Source: Candidatus Thalassarchaeaceae archaeon
Lineage (GTDB): Archaea; Thermoplasmatota; Poseidoniia; Poseidoniales; Thalassarchaeaceae
Length of the DNA stretch: 41,512 bases
Assembly: GCA_029940695.1 (NCBI GenBank)
Contig: JAPYUP010000012.1
Span: 1 to 41,512, forward strand
Reading direction: 5' to 3'
Position numbers and translations under genes: made by a program
Notes under the pieces: model-generated
Databases searched by the model: none
What the model was told of the DNA's origin: nothing
What the model saw: the letters and a program-made list of their open reading frames with translations, nothing else
Shown here: positions 32,661 through 40,566 of the stretch, piece by piece
How the letters are laid out: each line of letters opens with the position of its first letter
Position numbering within the stretch: position 1 is the stretch's first letter

Positions 32661-32760
32661 GTGCTGGGATGTGCCGCTTGACCGTCTATGAATTATCCCA
32701 CAGCCAATGCCTGATGACTCATGGGTTGAATTGATGAATGAAAAGCAGGTGCCCTTGCCG

Positions 32761-33948
32761 ATGACGTCCTACCGCTTGACCATCTTGCCCGGCGATGGTA
32801 CGGGCCGAGAGGTAATTTCCGAGGCCAAACGAGTCATAGCCATATTCGAGCAGTTCAGCCCACTTTCGTTCGACATAACCGAGATACCCTGCGGCGGCCA
32901 ACACTATCTGGAAACAGGGGAGGAGTGGCCTGCCGGCTCGTTTGAGCATTGTCGAGACAATTCTGATGCCATAATAGTCGGTGCGGTGGGCTGGCCAGGC
33001 GCCAAACTGCCCAATGGCGATTTAGCAGGGGGCCAAGTCCTCCTCGGCTTGAGATCCGCCCTCGACCTATACGCTAACGTGAGACCAGTAAAGTTGTTCC
33101 GAGGGGTCCATCACAAGGTGCACGGAATGTACAAAGACGTTTGGGACCCTGATCTAGTTGACATGGTTCTAGTCAGAGAGAACACCGAAGGACTCTATCA
33201 CGCCCTGCTCCGTCGATCCGCCCGAGCTGCTCAGGGTGGCGAGAAGGACGAACCTATTGTCATCGATCATTTCCCCGGGCTGAATGGGCACGTCGCATGG
33301 GATGCTAGACCTATTTCTCGTAAGGGTAGCGAGCGAGTTATTAGGTTCGCATTCAATCTCGCAAATCGCCGTGAATCCAGCATGGGGATTTCCCAGAAGG
33401 TGACGTGCGTTGACAAGAGCAACGTCACGAGAGGGTGCCGCCTTTTCAGGGAAGTCTTCAGGGAGGTCGCGGGAGAGCACGCAGGAATCGAATCCAACGA
33501 GGCCTATATCGACGCGTTCACGATGTGGCTGGTCCGAAATCCGGAGGAATTGGACGTCGTCGTACTCCCTAACATGTTCGGTGACATCGCCACTGATCTT
33601 GCCTCAGTCTTGCAAGGTGGTATGGGAATGGCCGCCAGTGCCAATATCGGCGATCAACACATGCTGTTCGAACCGGTACACGGTTCTTCTCCAAAGTATG
33701 CCGGCCAGAACAAGGTCAACCCCATTGCTGCAATCTCCTCTGTTCAGTTGATGTTCGACACCCTCGGCTCGCGTCACGACGATTCTGACGCGACAATTTG
33801 CTCTGAGGTGTTAGAACGAGCAATCTCAGAGCACCTCGCATCAGGTGGTCCCGTGACGTATGACCTCGGGGGAAAAGCATCTACCTCTGAGGTCGGTGAG
33901 GCCATAGCCCTACGTTGTGCAGAATTACTCAAGAAACAGAATACCTAG
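32761..33948 (+). CDS. Isopropylmalate/isocitrate dehydrogenase family enzyme
   Basis: A beta-hydroxyacid oxidative decarboxylase of 395 residues. The family signature is LRSALDLYANVRPVKLF near residues 97-113, VLVRENTEGLYHAL at 137-150, the catalytic Lys in CVDKSNVTRG, the Asp ligands in EAYIDAFTMW and NMFGDIATDLASVLQGGMGMAASANIG. The segment just before the Arg motif (GGQVLLGLRSALDLYA) is closer to isopropylmalate/tartrate dehydrogenases than to isocitrate dehydrogenases, but substrate and NAD versus NADP use cannot be settled here. ATG 32761 (MTSYRLTILPGDGTG) is the family-like start; ATG 32707 adds 18 residues. It overlaps the convergent phosphopantoate ligase stop by 4 nt. Confidence 0.87.
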   Translation: MTSYRLTILPGDGTGREVISEAKRVIAIFEQFSPLSFDITEIPCGGQHYLETGEEWPAGSFEHCRDNSDAIIVGAVGWPGAKLPNGDLAGGQVLLGLRSALDLYANVRPVKLFRGVHHKVHGMYKDVWDPDLVDMVLVRENTEGLYHALLRRSARAAQGGEKDEPIVIDHFPGLNGHVAWDARPISRKGSERVIRFAFNLANRRESSMGISQKVTCVDKSNVTRGCRLFREVFREVAGEHAGIESNEAYIDAFTMWLVRNPEELDVVVLPNMFGDIATDLASVLQGGMGMAASANIGDQHMLFEPVHGSSPKYAGQNKVNPIAAISSVQLMFDTLGSRHDDSDATICSEVLERAISEHLASGGPVTYDLGGKASTSEVGEAIALRCAELLKKQNT

Positions 33949-34730
33949 ATGCGCTCAAGAGCACCTGCCATGATATCTAGAGCGTCACGAAGCACTCGTT
34001 GGTTGTCCCACTGCGAAGGCCCTCTTTGGCAAGCGATGACCTCTCCCACCAGAGCCTCAGAAGCCCTAGCTACCTCATCTACAACGGTCACCGATGCCAT
34101 CATTGAGGTCCTAGAGAGTGGGTTCAGGTCGATTACCAGGACCTCCTTCCCAAGGGCAATTAGGGCCTCGCAACGATCACCATCCTCAAGCGGAACGAGA
34201 ACCGTGTCTGCGCTCTCAATGCCCTCTGCGCTGCAAATGGAGCGAGACCCCTCCAATCCCTCTATCCGACCATCCTCTTCAGCGCCCATCAGTCGTACTG
34301 AACCAACCGCGTTTAACCAGTTTCCCGAGAACCCAATGGGAGCCCCTTCGCCCTTTAGCCCCTCTCGCTGCTCTGAGAGGAGTGATAGCAGACCCGCGAT
34401 TCTCTCCGGGCTGCGATAGTACAGATTTACTTCTATGGGACACCTGATGGCGGCGGCCACGCGAATCAGACTCTCACCTGCGAGCACCACAGTGTTACCA
34501 TTGACTGAGATAATGGGCCGAGCGGCTGCTCGAAGCCGAGCGGCCGCCTCCCGTATGGCGAGGAGAGCGGACTCAGACGTTCGCTCTCCTAGAAGGTAGT
34601 CATATGCCTCACCACGGCCTTGGGCTATCATTGCCGACTCGGCTAGCAGACCTTTTGATGCGGCATCGACAAGCTTCTTCCTAGCCAATAGAGAATCCCT
34701 CCGAGGATGACTCTCCGGTATTTCTTCCAT
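33945..34730 (-). CDS. 4-phosphopantoate--beta-alanine ligase
   Basis: The archaeal phosphopantothenate synthetase (DUF137 family), 261 residues, which ligates phosphopantoate with beta-alanine using ATP in the archaeal route to coenzyme A. Motifs visible are RKKLVDAASKGLLAESAMIAQGRGEAYDYLLGE (about 18-49, cited by AQGRGEAYDYLL), ISVNGNTVVLAG at 74-85, and the C-terminal LVIDLNPLSRTSMMASVTVVDEVARA. Length and layout match the family. The ATG at 34730 directly follows the NadC stop, so they are co-translated. Pantoate kinase is not seen in the window. Confidence 0.92.
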   Translation of the reverse strand: MEEIPESHPRRDSLLARKKLVDAASKGLLAESAMIAQGRGEAYDYLLGERTSESALLAIREAAARLRAAARPIISVNGNTVVLAGESLIRVAAAIRCPIEVNLYYRSPERIAGLLSLLSEQREGLKGEGAPIGFSGNWLNAVGSVRLMGAEEDGRIEGLEGSRSICSAEGIESADTVLVPLEDGDRCEALIALGKEVLVIDLNPLSRTSMMASVTVVDEVARASEALVGEVIACQRGPSQWDNQRVLRDALDIMAGALERI

Positions 34731-35741
34731 TCAAGATCCCCCCTCAAAGAGCATTGAGAGATCGAGGGGGGCGACCCCCCTATTGAGGGCGCTCGAAGAG
34801 ACGACGTCGACGCCGCTTCCGTTCCATTCCGACAATGAGTCCAAATCCACTCTGCCAGAGCCCTCAAGCACACACCAATGCCGTAGATTATTTTCGGATA
34901 GCACCTCGTTAACCCGACGAGCCCCCACGGGCCCCATGTTGTCTAGCAGTATGACGACTCTGTCAGCTCCACCCCTCATTTTCTGTACATAATCCCAAGC
35001 CGAGGCAACCACCAACGCCTGATCGATCTCTCGGACTTCGAACACGGTAAAATCTGAGTGCTCGTCCATGTCCATTGACATCACAACCCCCCTCAATGCT
35101 TCTGAATCGCCTTCCCCATCCATTTTTATTGCAGCGATATCATTCTCCTTAATCATCAGTGCATCGCCCCTGCTCAGTCTGTGTGTGAGGCCACCTCCGA
35201 CATGGACGGCCCATTTGTGAAGAAGCCCCCAATCAGCCTTTCTGGTTGCTGCAACACCGATTTCTCCTGCAGCCTCCGACCAAAGAGCCACATTTGTGGC
35301 TATTCCTGAAAGACCGCTTAGGATGTTCAGCAGAATTCGCTCGGCTTGGAGGACTTGAACATAACTCCCCCAAAGTTCGAGGATTACGTCGCCTTCGAAT
35401 ATTTCGCCTCCCTCGCTGACATGCCACTCGACCTCGCATCCGTGGAAGTGACGTTCCAATAGACGCTCGACAACTGGTCTACCGCAGATTCTACCGGTCT
35501 GCCGAGAAACAACCCTCGCCCCGACCTTTCCCTCGGGACCGTCCCCACCCCCATGCTCATCTGCGACCATCGCATCCACCCAGCCGTCGATGGAATTGAG
35601 GAAGAGGTCAGTGGGCCCCCCTGTCTCCAAGTCACCCGACCAGAGCAGGGAGGATCGGTCATGTGGGATGGTTTTCATGGGATTACGTGACGACGCCATG
35701 TATTGAATGGTGCGAAGCACCGTTAGGCAATCAGCAACCAT
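34731..35741 (-). CDS. nadC: Nicotinate-nucleotide pyrophosphorylase (quinolinate phosphoribosyltransferase)
   Basis: Makes nicotinate mononucleotide from quinolinate and PRPP in de novo NAD synthesis. The protein is about 336 residues. NadC motifs are LLNILSGLSGIAT, ATRKADWGLLHKWAVHVGGGLTHRLSRGDALMIKENDI (cited by ATRK and VGGGLTHRL), FEVREIDQAL, LLDNMGP and EGSGRVDLDSLSEW. The canonical TRKTTPGLR reads TRKADWGLL. The start is ambiguous: ATG 35741 shares the TGATG junction with the Pcc1-like gene, but ATG 35678 would give a more typical length and would leave a 62-nt gap. No NadA or NadB is in the window. Confidence 0.9.
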   Translation of the reverse strand: MVADCLTVLRTIQYMASSRNPMKTIPHDRSSLLWSGDLETGGPTDLFLNSIDGWVDAMVADEHGGGDGPEGKVGARVVSRQTGRICGRPVVERLLERHFHGCEVEWHVSEGGEIFEGDVILELWGSYVQVLQAERILLNILSGLSGIATNVALWSEAAGEIGVAATRKADWGLLHKWAVHVGGGLTHRLSRGDALMIKENDIAAIKMDGEGDSEALRGVVMSMDMDEHSDFTVFEVREIDQALVVASAWDYVQKMRGGADRVVILLDNMGPVGARRVNEVLSENNLRHWCVLEGSGRVDLDSLSEWNGSGVDVVSSSALNRGVAPLDLSMLFEGGS

Positions 35742-35995
35742 CACCCGACTGCGTCTAGGCCCGACTCCGCCGCGGCAAGGCAGGCAAGGATGTCATCCAC
35801 AGTCGACCGCGTCCTTCTCAAGCTCCCAGACGGCACGGTGATTCGTAGCTTGACCCCCCCTTCACCTTGTGACAACGACGCCTCGAAATCGTCCGGGTCG
35901 TCGGGGGTGACGGCTGCCAACAGAGCCTCAGCCCGCGCTCTCGACCCCGTCCAGACGATTTCAGCTTCGGCGTTTCCCATGCTGCGACGACCCAT
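35741..35995 (-). CDS. KEOPS subunit Pcc1-like
   Basis: An 84-residue protein with a beta-alpha-beta pattern. The opening AEIVWTGSRARAEALLAAVTPD and the later VKLRITVPSGSLRRTRSTVDDILACLAAAESGL match Pcc1, the small dimerising subunit of the KEOPS complex that makes t6A in tRNA and is linked to telomere/DNA recombination functions in some lineages. Pcc1 bridges two copies of Kae1. The ATG at 35995 or 35980 is possible. It lies 53 nt after the DUF373 stop and overlaps the NadC start. Small size makes the family call moderate. Confidence 0.78.
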   Translation of the reverse strand: MGRRSMGNAEAEIVWTGSRARAEALLAAVTPDDPDDFEASLSQGEGGVKLRITVPSGSLRRTRSTVDDILACLAAAESGLDAVG

Positions 35996-36048
35996 AACTA
36001 CCGAGAAATTTCATTATTCCAAAAGCTCATCCAGAACAGCCGGATCTC

Positions 36049-37167
36049 TCAAATTCCCCAGAACCTGTTTCCAGAACCCAGGTCATTGTCTTCGGAGAAT
36101 GATTGAACGATAGTCCTAAGGAAATAGTAGAGCACGACAGAGAAAATTGGGAGTCCCCAATCTTCCGAGACCTGCGAAACCACGAGTACGTAATCACCTT
36201 GAGTGATGACTTGGAGAGCAACCTTGAGTATCGCGTCCGCGAAGGTGTAGACCACGCCGCTCAGACCGACGAGCAGCACGCTCCGCCCAGTGAAGGTGCC
36301 CTCCTTCCAGCGTAAGACACCCAGGGAGAGTGCGAACGAGAACAGCGAGATTAGGATCCATGGGAGAACATCATCGAGAGTTTTGGTGATTAGCCACAGG
36401 AATCCCTCATCGGGGACGGGGCCAGTCATTTTCTGGTACGAGAGGAGCACCGCGAGAAGTAGTGACACGATCGAGAGCCCCCAGAGCAATGAGGAGAAGA
36501 GTCCCCCCGTAGCGCTCTCCCTCATGTCCATCATCAGGCGTTCCATCTGATGTTCCCACCCAAGCCCCTTTCCGAGGAGCCAAATTCCGATAATGAGTGG
36601 TAGCGCCCCAATGAGCATGATGCCATTTGGCAAGATAAGCCCAAGGCCTAGAATCATCAGGAACACGGCCAACGGAACCAGTAGTCGGGCCCGGAACCTA
36701 GGGTCCTCCACGGCCTTGATGATGTAGTAGTAGGTTCCCTCTATGCCCTTAGACTGCCTGACGATTATCTTCTCTACAGTATCGACTCTTATCCTCGAAG
36801 TAATGATTGGCAGAGACGCCTCGTCGTCTGCCCCATCCGTAACCAGAAGTGCACTGTCGGGCTGGAACTCTTGAATGACCTCGTCCAGCTGGCTTGCGAT
36901 TGCCCGGTCGCTCCTCGGACCGACCCTCACGTCGCCGGTGAGGATGGCAATCTCGACTTCGTCATTGGCCTCTGCGCCCTCCACTAGACGGTCGTGGTGG
37001 TGTAGCGCACCCAGTATCGCGTTGGTGTCGGATTCCTCGGGATCAGCAATGCCCAGCCTCAAGGCGGCAGTCAGCGTGGATTTGCGTCCTACCACTGGCC
37101 CCCTGATTCCAGCCTTGACACCGAGGTCGTTGTCCCTATCGATTGTCAGGACGAGTGTGCGAACCAT
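36049..37167 (-). CDS. DUF373 membrane protein
   Basis: A 372-residue member of the DUF373 family, known mainly in archaea, function unknown. The N-terminal half is soluble with LVLTIDRDNDLGVKAGIRGPVVGR at the start (cited by TIDRDNDLG), LRLGIADPEESDTNAILGAL and an ALLVTDGADDEA acidic site that resembles a metal- or nucleotide-binding loop. The C-terminal half has about seven transmembrane helices, from RARLLVPLAVFLMILGLGL onwards. ATG 37167 is the first start before the conserved strand. It follows the PriL gene by 37 nt in one leftward run. Confidence 0.9.
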   Translation of the reverse strand: MVRTLVLTIDRDNDLGVKAGIRGPVVGRKSTLTAALRLGIADPEESDTNAILGALHHHDRLVEGAEANDEVEIAILTGDVRVGPRSDRAIASQLDEVIQEFQPDSALLVTDGADDEASLPIITSRIRVDTVEKIIVRQSKGIEGTYYYIIKAVEDPRFRARLLVPLAVFLMILGLGLILPNGIMLIGALPLIIGIWLLGKGLGWEHQMERLMMDMRESATGGLFSSLLWGLSIVSLLLAVLLSYQKMTGPVPDEGFLWLITKTLDDVLPWILISLFSFALSLGVLRWKEGTFTGRSVLLVGLSGVVYTFADAILKVALQVITQGDYVLVVSQVSEDWGLPIFSVVLYYFLRTIVQSFSEDNDLGSGNRFWGI

Positions 37168-37204
37168 GGTCCCCTCCGTTCGCTCACACTTGGAGTCCTT
37201 CCAC

Positions 37205-38374
37205 TTATGAGGAATTGGCCGAACTGCTCTCCTCCCCCTCGTCTACTGGAGCCTCGGGCGTGGCCGTGTCCTGATATCGCCGCCTCTGCTTGGCCCTGAT
37301 GTACTTCAGGGGATGCGTCATCCACTCTTGATCGCATAGCGAATCGTCCCCCACTTGAACGGGGCATCTAGCATTCGTCTTCAGCGCCGGGCATCCGTGG
37401 GGAGTGTACTCGCGTTCGTAAATCTGGTTCACCTGGTAGGTAGTGGTATCGGCAGCATAGTCAGGGGCATTGGCAAAGAAGTTGCAAGTCTGTTCCCGTG
37501 GGAGCCCGAGGGCCCGCGAGAATGCTGCTAGGAATACCCGACCTACATGGTTGACATTGACCCCTTGGTTCAACTCGGAGACTGCCGATTCGAAGCATGG
37601 CGGCCAATCCTCACGAATTGCAACGGTCATCGGCATCTCAGCCTCGACTCGTTCTGATAGGAGGCCCGTGATGCGCTCAACGGGTTCGGCGAACATTGCT
37701 GCGAACTCGTCATCCATCCTTTCCATTCTATCTAGGCAACCTTGGTGAAGATGCTCTCGAATCCTTTCTTTGATCAGCCTTGCAGTCCTCTCTCTGCTCG
37801 ACTCCCCCGCTCCTGCATCCAAGCATACCCACCCACCAATCACAGGCCTGTTTACCAATCTCCAGTAGTTGCCCGAGATGCGCGGGCACAATTCGATAAA
37901 ATCAGCCAGTGGAACCCAATACTCCACGTCCCTAGCCCCATTACCATCAGCTCTGATGCCAGAGAGGTACGAACCAGAGATCAAGGGAAAACTATCACTA
38001 TCGATCCCAAGAAGGCGGTCGGCTCTGCTAGCCTCCCCCTCGATCCACCTCGCGAGCAGCCTCTCATCGAAAGAGGCGCAAACAACCAGCATCGCGTGGA
38101 GGAATGAGAGGGCCTCCGTCATCCTCCCAATCTCGGTCGATATATCGACGGTCGAGGACTCATCGACTCCACCTTCTTGAAGCACCGAATCAACTAATCT
38201 GATTCGCCCTCGAACCCTTACACCTTCGAGCCACGGGGCCTCTATTAGTTCCTCAATCGAAATTCCGTTTTCCTCCAGCACCCTCTTGATGAACTCGCTG
38301 CCCTGAGGAAGAAACGGGTAACGGGCGAGCAGCCCGTCGTCGTCGATACGCGGAAGGACGAGGGGCATGGGCAT
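37205..38374 (-). CDS. priL: DNA primase large subunit PriL
   Basis: The regulatory subunit of the archaeal/eukaryotic-type primase that partners PriS to make RNA-DNA primers. The protein is about 389 residues. The C-terminal Fe-S domain carries four conserved cysteines at C297 (EQTCNFFANAPDY), C328 (HGCPALK), C337 (ARCPV) and C347 (SLCDQEWMTHPLKYI), which bind a 4Fe-4S cluster in the family. The N-terminal helical domain includes LARYPFLPQGSEFI, where other PriL proteins have YPFL. ATG 38374 (MPMPLVLPRIDD) is preferred; 38404 would overlap the divergent gene's promoter. PriS is not seen in the window, while DnaG is encoded 20 kb away. Confidence 0.93.
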   Translation of the reverse strand: MPMPLVLPRIDDDGLLARYPFLPQGSEFIKRVLEENGISIEELIEAPWLEGVRVRGRIRLVDSVLQEGGVDESSTVDISTEIGRMTEALSFLHAMLVVCASFDERLLARWIEGEASRADRLLGIDSDSFPLISGSYLSGIRADGNGARDVEYWVPLADFIELCPRISGNYWRLVNRPVIGGWVCLDAGAGESSRERTARLIKERIREHLHQGCLDRMERMDDEFAAMFAEPVERITGLLSERVEAEMPMTVAIREDWPPCFESAVSELNQGVNVNHVGRVFLAAFSRALGLPREQTCNFFANAPDYAADTTTYQVNQIYEREYTPHGCPALKTNARCPVQVGDDSLCDQEWMTHPLKYIRAKQRRRYQDTATPEAPVDEGEESSSANSS

Positions 38375-38430
38375 GGGTGACAATAGTCCGCGAGGGTTCT
38401 TCAATACTCACCGAGCCCTTCCACTGGAGC

Positions 38431-39195
38431 ATGACAAGCCGCGGAGGACCAACAGACCTATCACCTGTTGACCCAGTATTGGTTGACCTGCAGGATGAAG
38501 TCCGCGAGTTCTTCGATTGGGACCTTGGGGACGACGTGGATAGCGCCGAGCTCCTGCTCGCGAGAGTCGAGGAGTCGGAAATTGATACGTGGGCTAGGCA
38601 CAACCGTCTTGTAGCCATAGCACGACTCTTCCGAAGGCTGGTTATCAGAGATTCTGAGATAGCAATTCTCGGTTCCGCAATAGAGCCCGACGAATTAATC
38701 CATACTCTTGAACGCCCGACTCTATTCGTAGCCGCCGACGGCGCTTCTGGGGTGTTCTCCGAGTTACCCGGTTCTCTGTCAGAGAAGGCGTGGTCACGCC
38801 TAGTCTGCGTCGTGAGTGATGCCGATGGGGGGGACGGAACAGAACAGGCGGTAAAGCGATCCGTCCCTTTCATTCTCCACGCCCATGGTGACAATAAGCA
38901 AGACTGGAGTGCATTGTTGGACATCGCCGAGACCATGGCGAACCCACCCAGTCTCGTGCTAACGCATCAGGCCCCAAGGGCCATTGATGGGATGTACAAT
39001 CCGGGGGGCTTCACCGATGGGGACAGAGCAGTTTGTTTCCTCAGGGCGCTCGGTGTCAGAACGGACCGGATCTCAGTGCTAGGGACGAGGACCGATTTTG
39101 TTGGACGTTGGTCGGGGGCTACCCAAGAGCAAATAAAACTCCAGAAACTGAGTTGGATGGCTAGGTTCTTGGACATACAAGGAGTAGAGTGGTGA
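38431..39195 (+). CDS. MptE-like 6-hydroxymethylpterin pyrophosphokinase (DUF115)
   Basis: A 254-residue protein of the archaeal MptE/DUF115 family, which activates 6-hydroxymethyl-7,8-dihydropterin with pyrophosphate from ATP for folate or methanopterin synthesis. Motifs are FVAADGASGVF at 99-109, CVVSDADGGDG at 126-136 and FILHAHGDNKQDW at 148-160, followed by GFTDGDRAVCFLRALG. The enzyme would feed the folate used by PurH, PurN and the glycine cleavage system. ATG 38431 gives the family start (a GTG at 38377 would extend it 18 residues). It is divergent from PriL across 56 bp and its stop abuts the convergent membrane protein gene. Confidence 0.87.
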   Translation: MTSRGGPTDLSPVDPVLVDLQDEVREFFDWDLGDDVDSAELLLARVEESEIDTWARHNRLVAIARLFRRLVIRDSEIAILGSAIEPDELIHTLERPTLFVAADGASGVFSELPGSLSEKAWSRLVCVVSDADGGDGTEQAVKRSVPFILHAHGDNKQDWSALLDIAETMANPPSLVLTHQAPRAIDGMYNPGGFTDGDRAVCFLRALGVRTDRISVLGTRTDFVGRWSGATQEQIKLQKLSWMARFLDIQGVEW

Positions 39196-40473
39196 TTAAC
39201 TCACTTCGAAGGTTCCAGCTTCGACTTGAGATCCGTCACTGTCAATGGTACCCGAGATCTCCTCCACGTCTCCACGGTTGTTGATTGAGACCGTGAACTC
39301 CGTATCCCCCTCCTCGTCCTCTGCTTCGAAGTGCTGGACCATGACCGAATAGATTCCTGCGGGGGGGTCCTTGGACCATGACGCCACCTGACTACCCTCC
39401 TTCGGATTGTAGCCGTCGATGTCGAATGATCCTCCCGTCGACCCATCTGGGCGGAAGAACGAGATGACATCCCCATCCGGAGAAACCACAGACAGTCCCA
39501 GGTCATTGGATGAATCCCAGTTTAGAGTGACAGAAACTCCATCCTGCACGGTACCAACCCTACGCCGCAGGACATCAACTTCTTCGGCCTCGGAAAACTC
39601 CTCAGTCTCCTCTACGACAGCCTCCCGCGGAGCCCCCTTCTCGTCGCCTTCCGCGAGATCTGCGATGGCGAACTTCGCTACGAACTGTAGATCGTTGCTC
39701 TTCTCTATCGTTCCCTCGTAGAATCGCTTGCTTTCTCCAATCGAGACGCTTACGGTGAAGTCGGTTGCATTCTTCATGTGCAGCCTTGAGAGCAGTGGAG
39801 CCCATGCGAACAGGCCACGCTTGTGTATCTTGTAGTGGCGAATACCTATCCGGTAAACCCCCGCGGGCGGGGTCCGAGTCCAGACTATGTTTTCGACGGG
39901 CGTCTTGGAAGTCGGCTTGAAGTTCATGTCAATGTCCAATTCTCCACCGCAAGTCGACTTCCTGTTGTCGTGGTAGACATGCTCCCCAGAGGGGGTGATG
40001 ACGTGAAGGTCCAGATCGTTCCAGTTGTTCCACATTAGGCTGATTTGTACTGCACCCCTCTTCGCCCCCTCCCTTTCGAGCCGCTTCTCGAGAACCGAGA
40101 TGTCTCGACTACTAATCTCAGCCTCCTGCACACCTTCACCTATGGATGACCCTTCACCGAGAGTCTCCGCAGTGGTTGGAACCAGAGACCGGTCCCTCCT
40201 CGAGCCGCCCCTGCGACGCCTAGCCCTAGCTCCTTCGGAGATGTGATCCGGCAGATTGGTTCGGGTGGATGGCAGGACGATTCGTCGCTTCCCTGAACGG
40301 GCAATCCTGTAGATGCCATGAAGGGTAGCAGCGAGGACGATGACGATGATGACGATGGACAAGAGATCAAAGGCCACGCGACCGAACGTGCGCGCTGTCT
40401 TTTGATAACATCGGTCAAACAAACCCGACGCCCAGTCCAAAACGAATGCTACCGCCGGTTGTTTCATAATCAT
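39196..40473 (-). CDS. Membrane-anchored protein with two beta-rich repeats (DUF2135/YfaP-like)
   Basis: A 425-residue protein. One N-terminal transmembrane helix (VAFDLLSIVIIVIVLAATLHGIY, about 33-55) is followed by a basic linker and two tandem domains. Each begins with VxxxLxWxxxNDLxLxVxxPxGxxxxF/Y, contains a central S/TxGGxxxID and ends in P-PAGxYxxxxxH (W-N-DLDLHV ... CGGELDID ... PPAGVYRIGIRHY and W-SSNDLGLSV ... TGGSFDID ... PPAGIYSVMVQHF). This is the DUF2135/YfaP-like pattern of secreted beta domains. The D-L-D-L and N-x-D residues may bind calcium. The start ATG 40473 has GAGGAG seven nt upstream. Role unknown; a surface or extracellular-matrix function is likely. Confidence 0.72.
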   Translation of the reverse strand: MIMKQPAVAFVLDWASGLFDRCYQKTARTFGRVAFDLLSIVIIVIVLAATLHGIYRIARSGKRRIVLPSTRTNLPDHISEGARARRRRGGSRRDRSLVPTTAETLGEGSSIGEGVQEAEISSRDISVLEKRLEREGAKRGAVQISLMWNNWNDLDLHVITPSGEHVYHDNRKSTCGGELDIDMNFKPTSKTPVENIVWTRTPPAGVYRIGIRHYKIHKRGLFAWAPLLSRLHMKNATDFTVSVSIGESKRFYEGTIEKSNDLQFVAKFAIADLAEGDEKGAPREAVVEETEEFSEAEEVDVLRRRVGTVQDGVSVTLNWDSSNDLGLSVVSPDGDVISFFRPDGSTGGSFDIDGYNPKEGSQVASWSKDPPAGIYSVMVQHFEAEDEEGDTEFTVSINNRGDVEEISGTIDSDGSQVEAGTFEVS

Positions 40474-40480
40474 AACAAGT

Positions 40481-40495
40481 CTCCTCTATGAGGAG
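40481..40495 (-). promoter_or_regulatory. Hairpin covering the ribosome binding site
   Basis: CTCCTC-TAT-GAGGAG is a perfect 6-bp inverted repeat. On the minus strand its 3' arm, GAGGAG (40486-40481), is the Shine-Dalgarno sequence seven nt before ATG 40473. In the mRNA it would pair with the upstream CTCCTC (40495-40490) and hide the site. This suggests control of translation, or chance in a purine-rich start. Confidence 0.4.
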
Positions 40496-40554
40496 GGGAG
40501 CGGTAGCAATGGGAATATTCGAAATCTCAGTCAGCAGACAACCCCCATCATATC

Positions 40555-40560
40555 GGAGGT
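40555..40560 (+). promoter_or_regulatory. Shine-Dalgarno deciding a GTG start
   Basis: GGAGGT lies six nt before GTG 40567. This perfect match fixes the start of the secreted protein gene at GTG 40567 and not the ATG at 40594. Confidence 0.7.
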
Positions 40561-40566
40561 AGCAGG

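Noticed and set aside
40337-40358. GATGACGATGATGACGATG run resembling a microsatellite
   Set aside because: It encodes the Ile/Val-rich transmembrane helix of the DUF2135-like protein on the minus strand.
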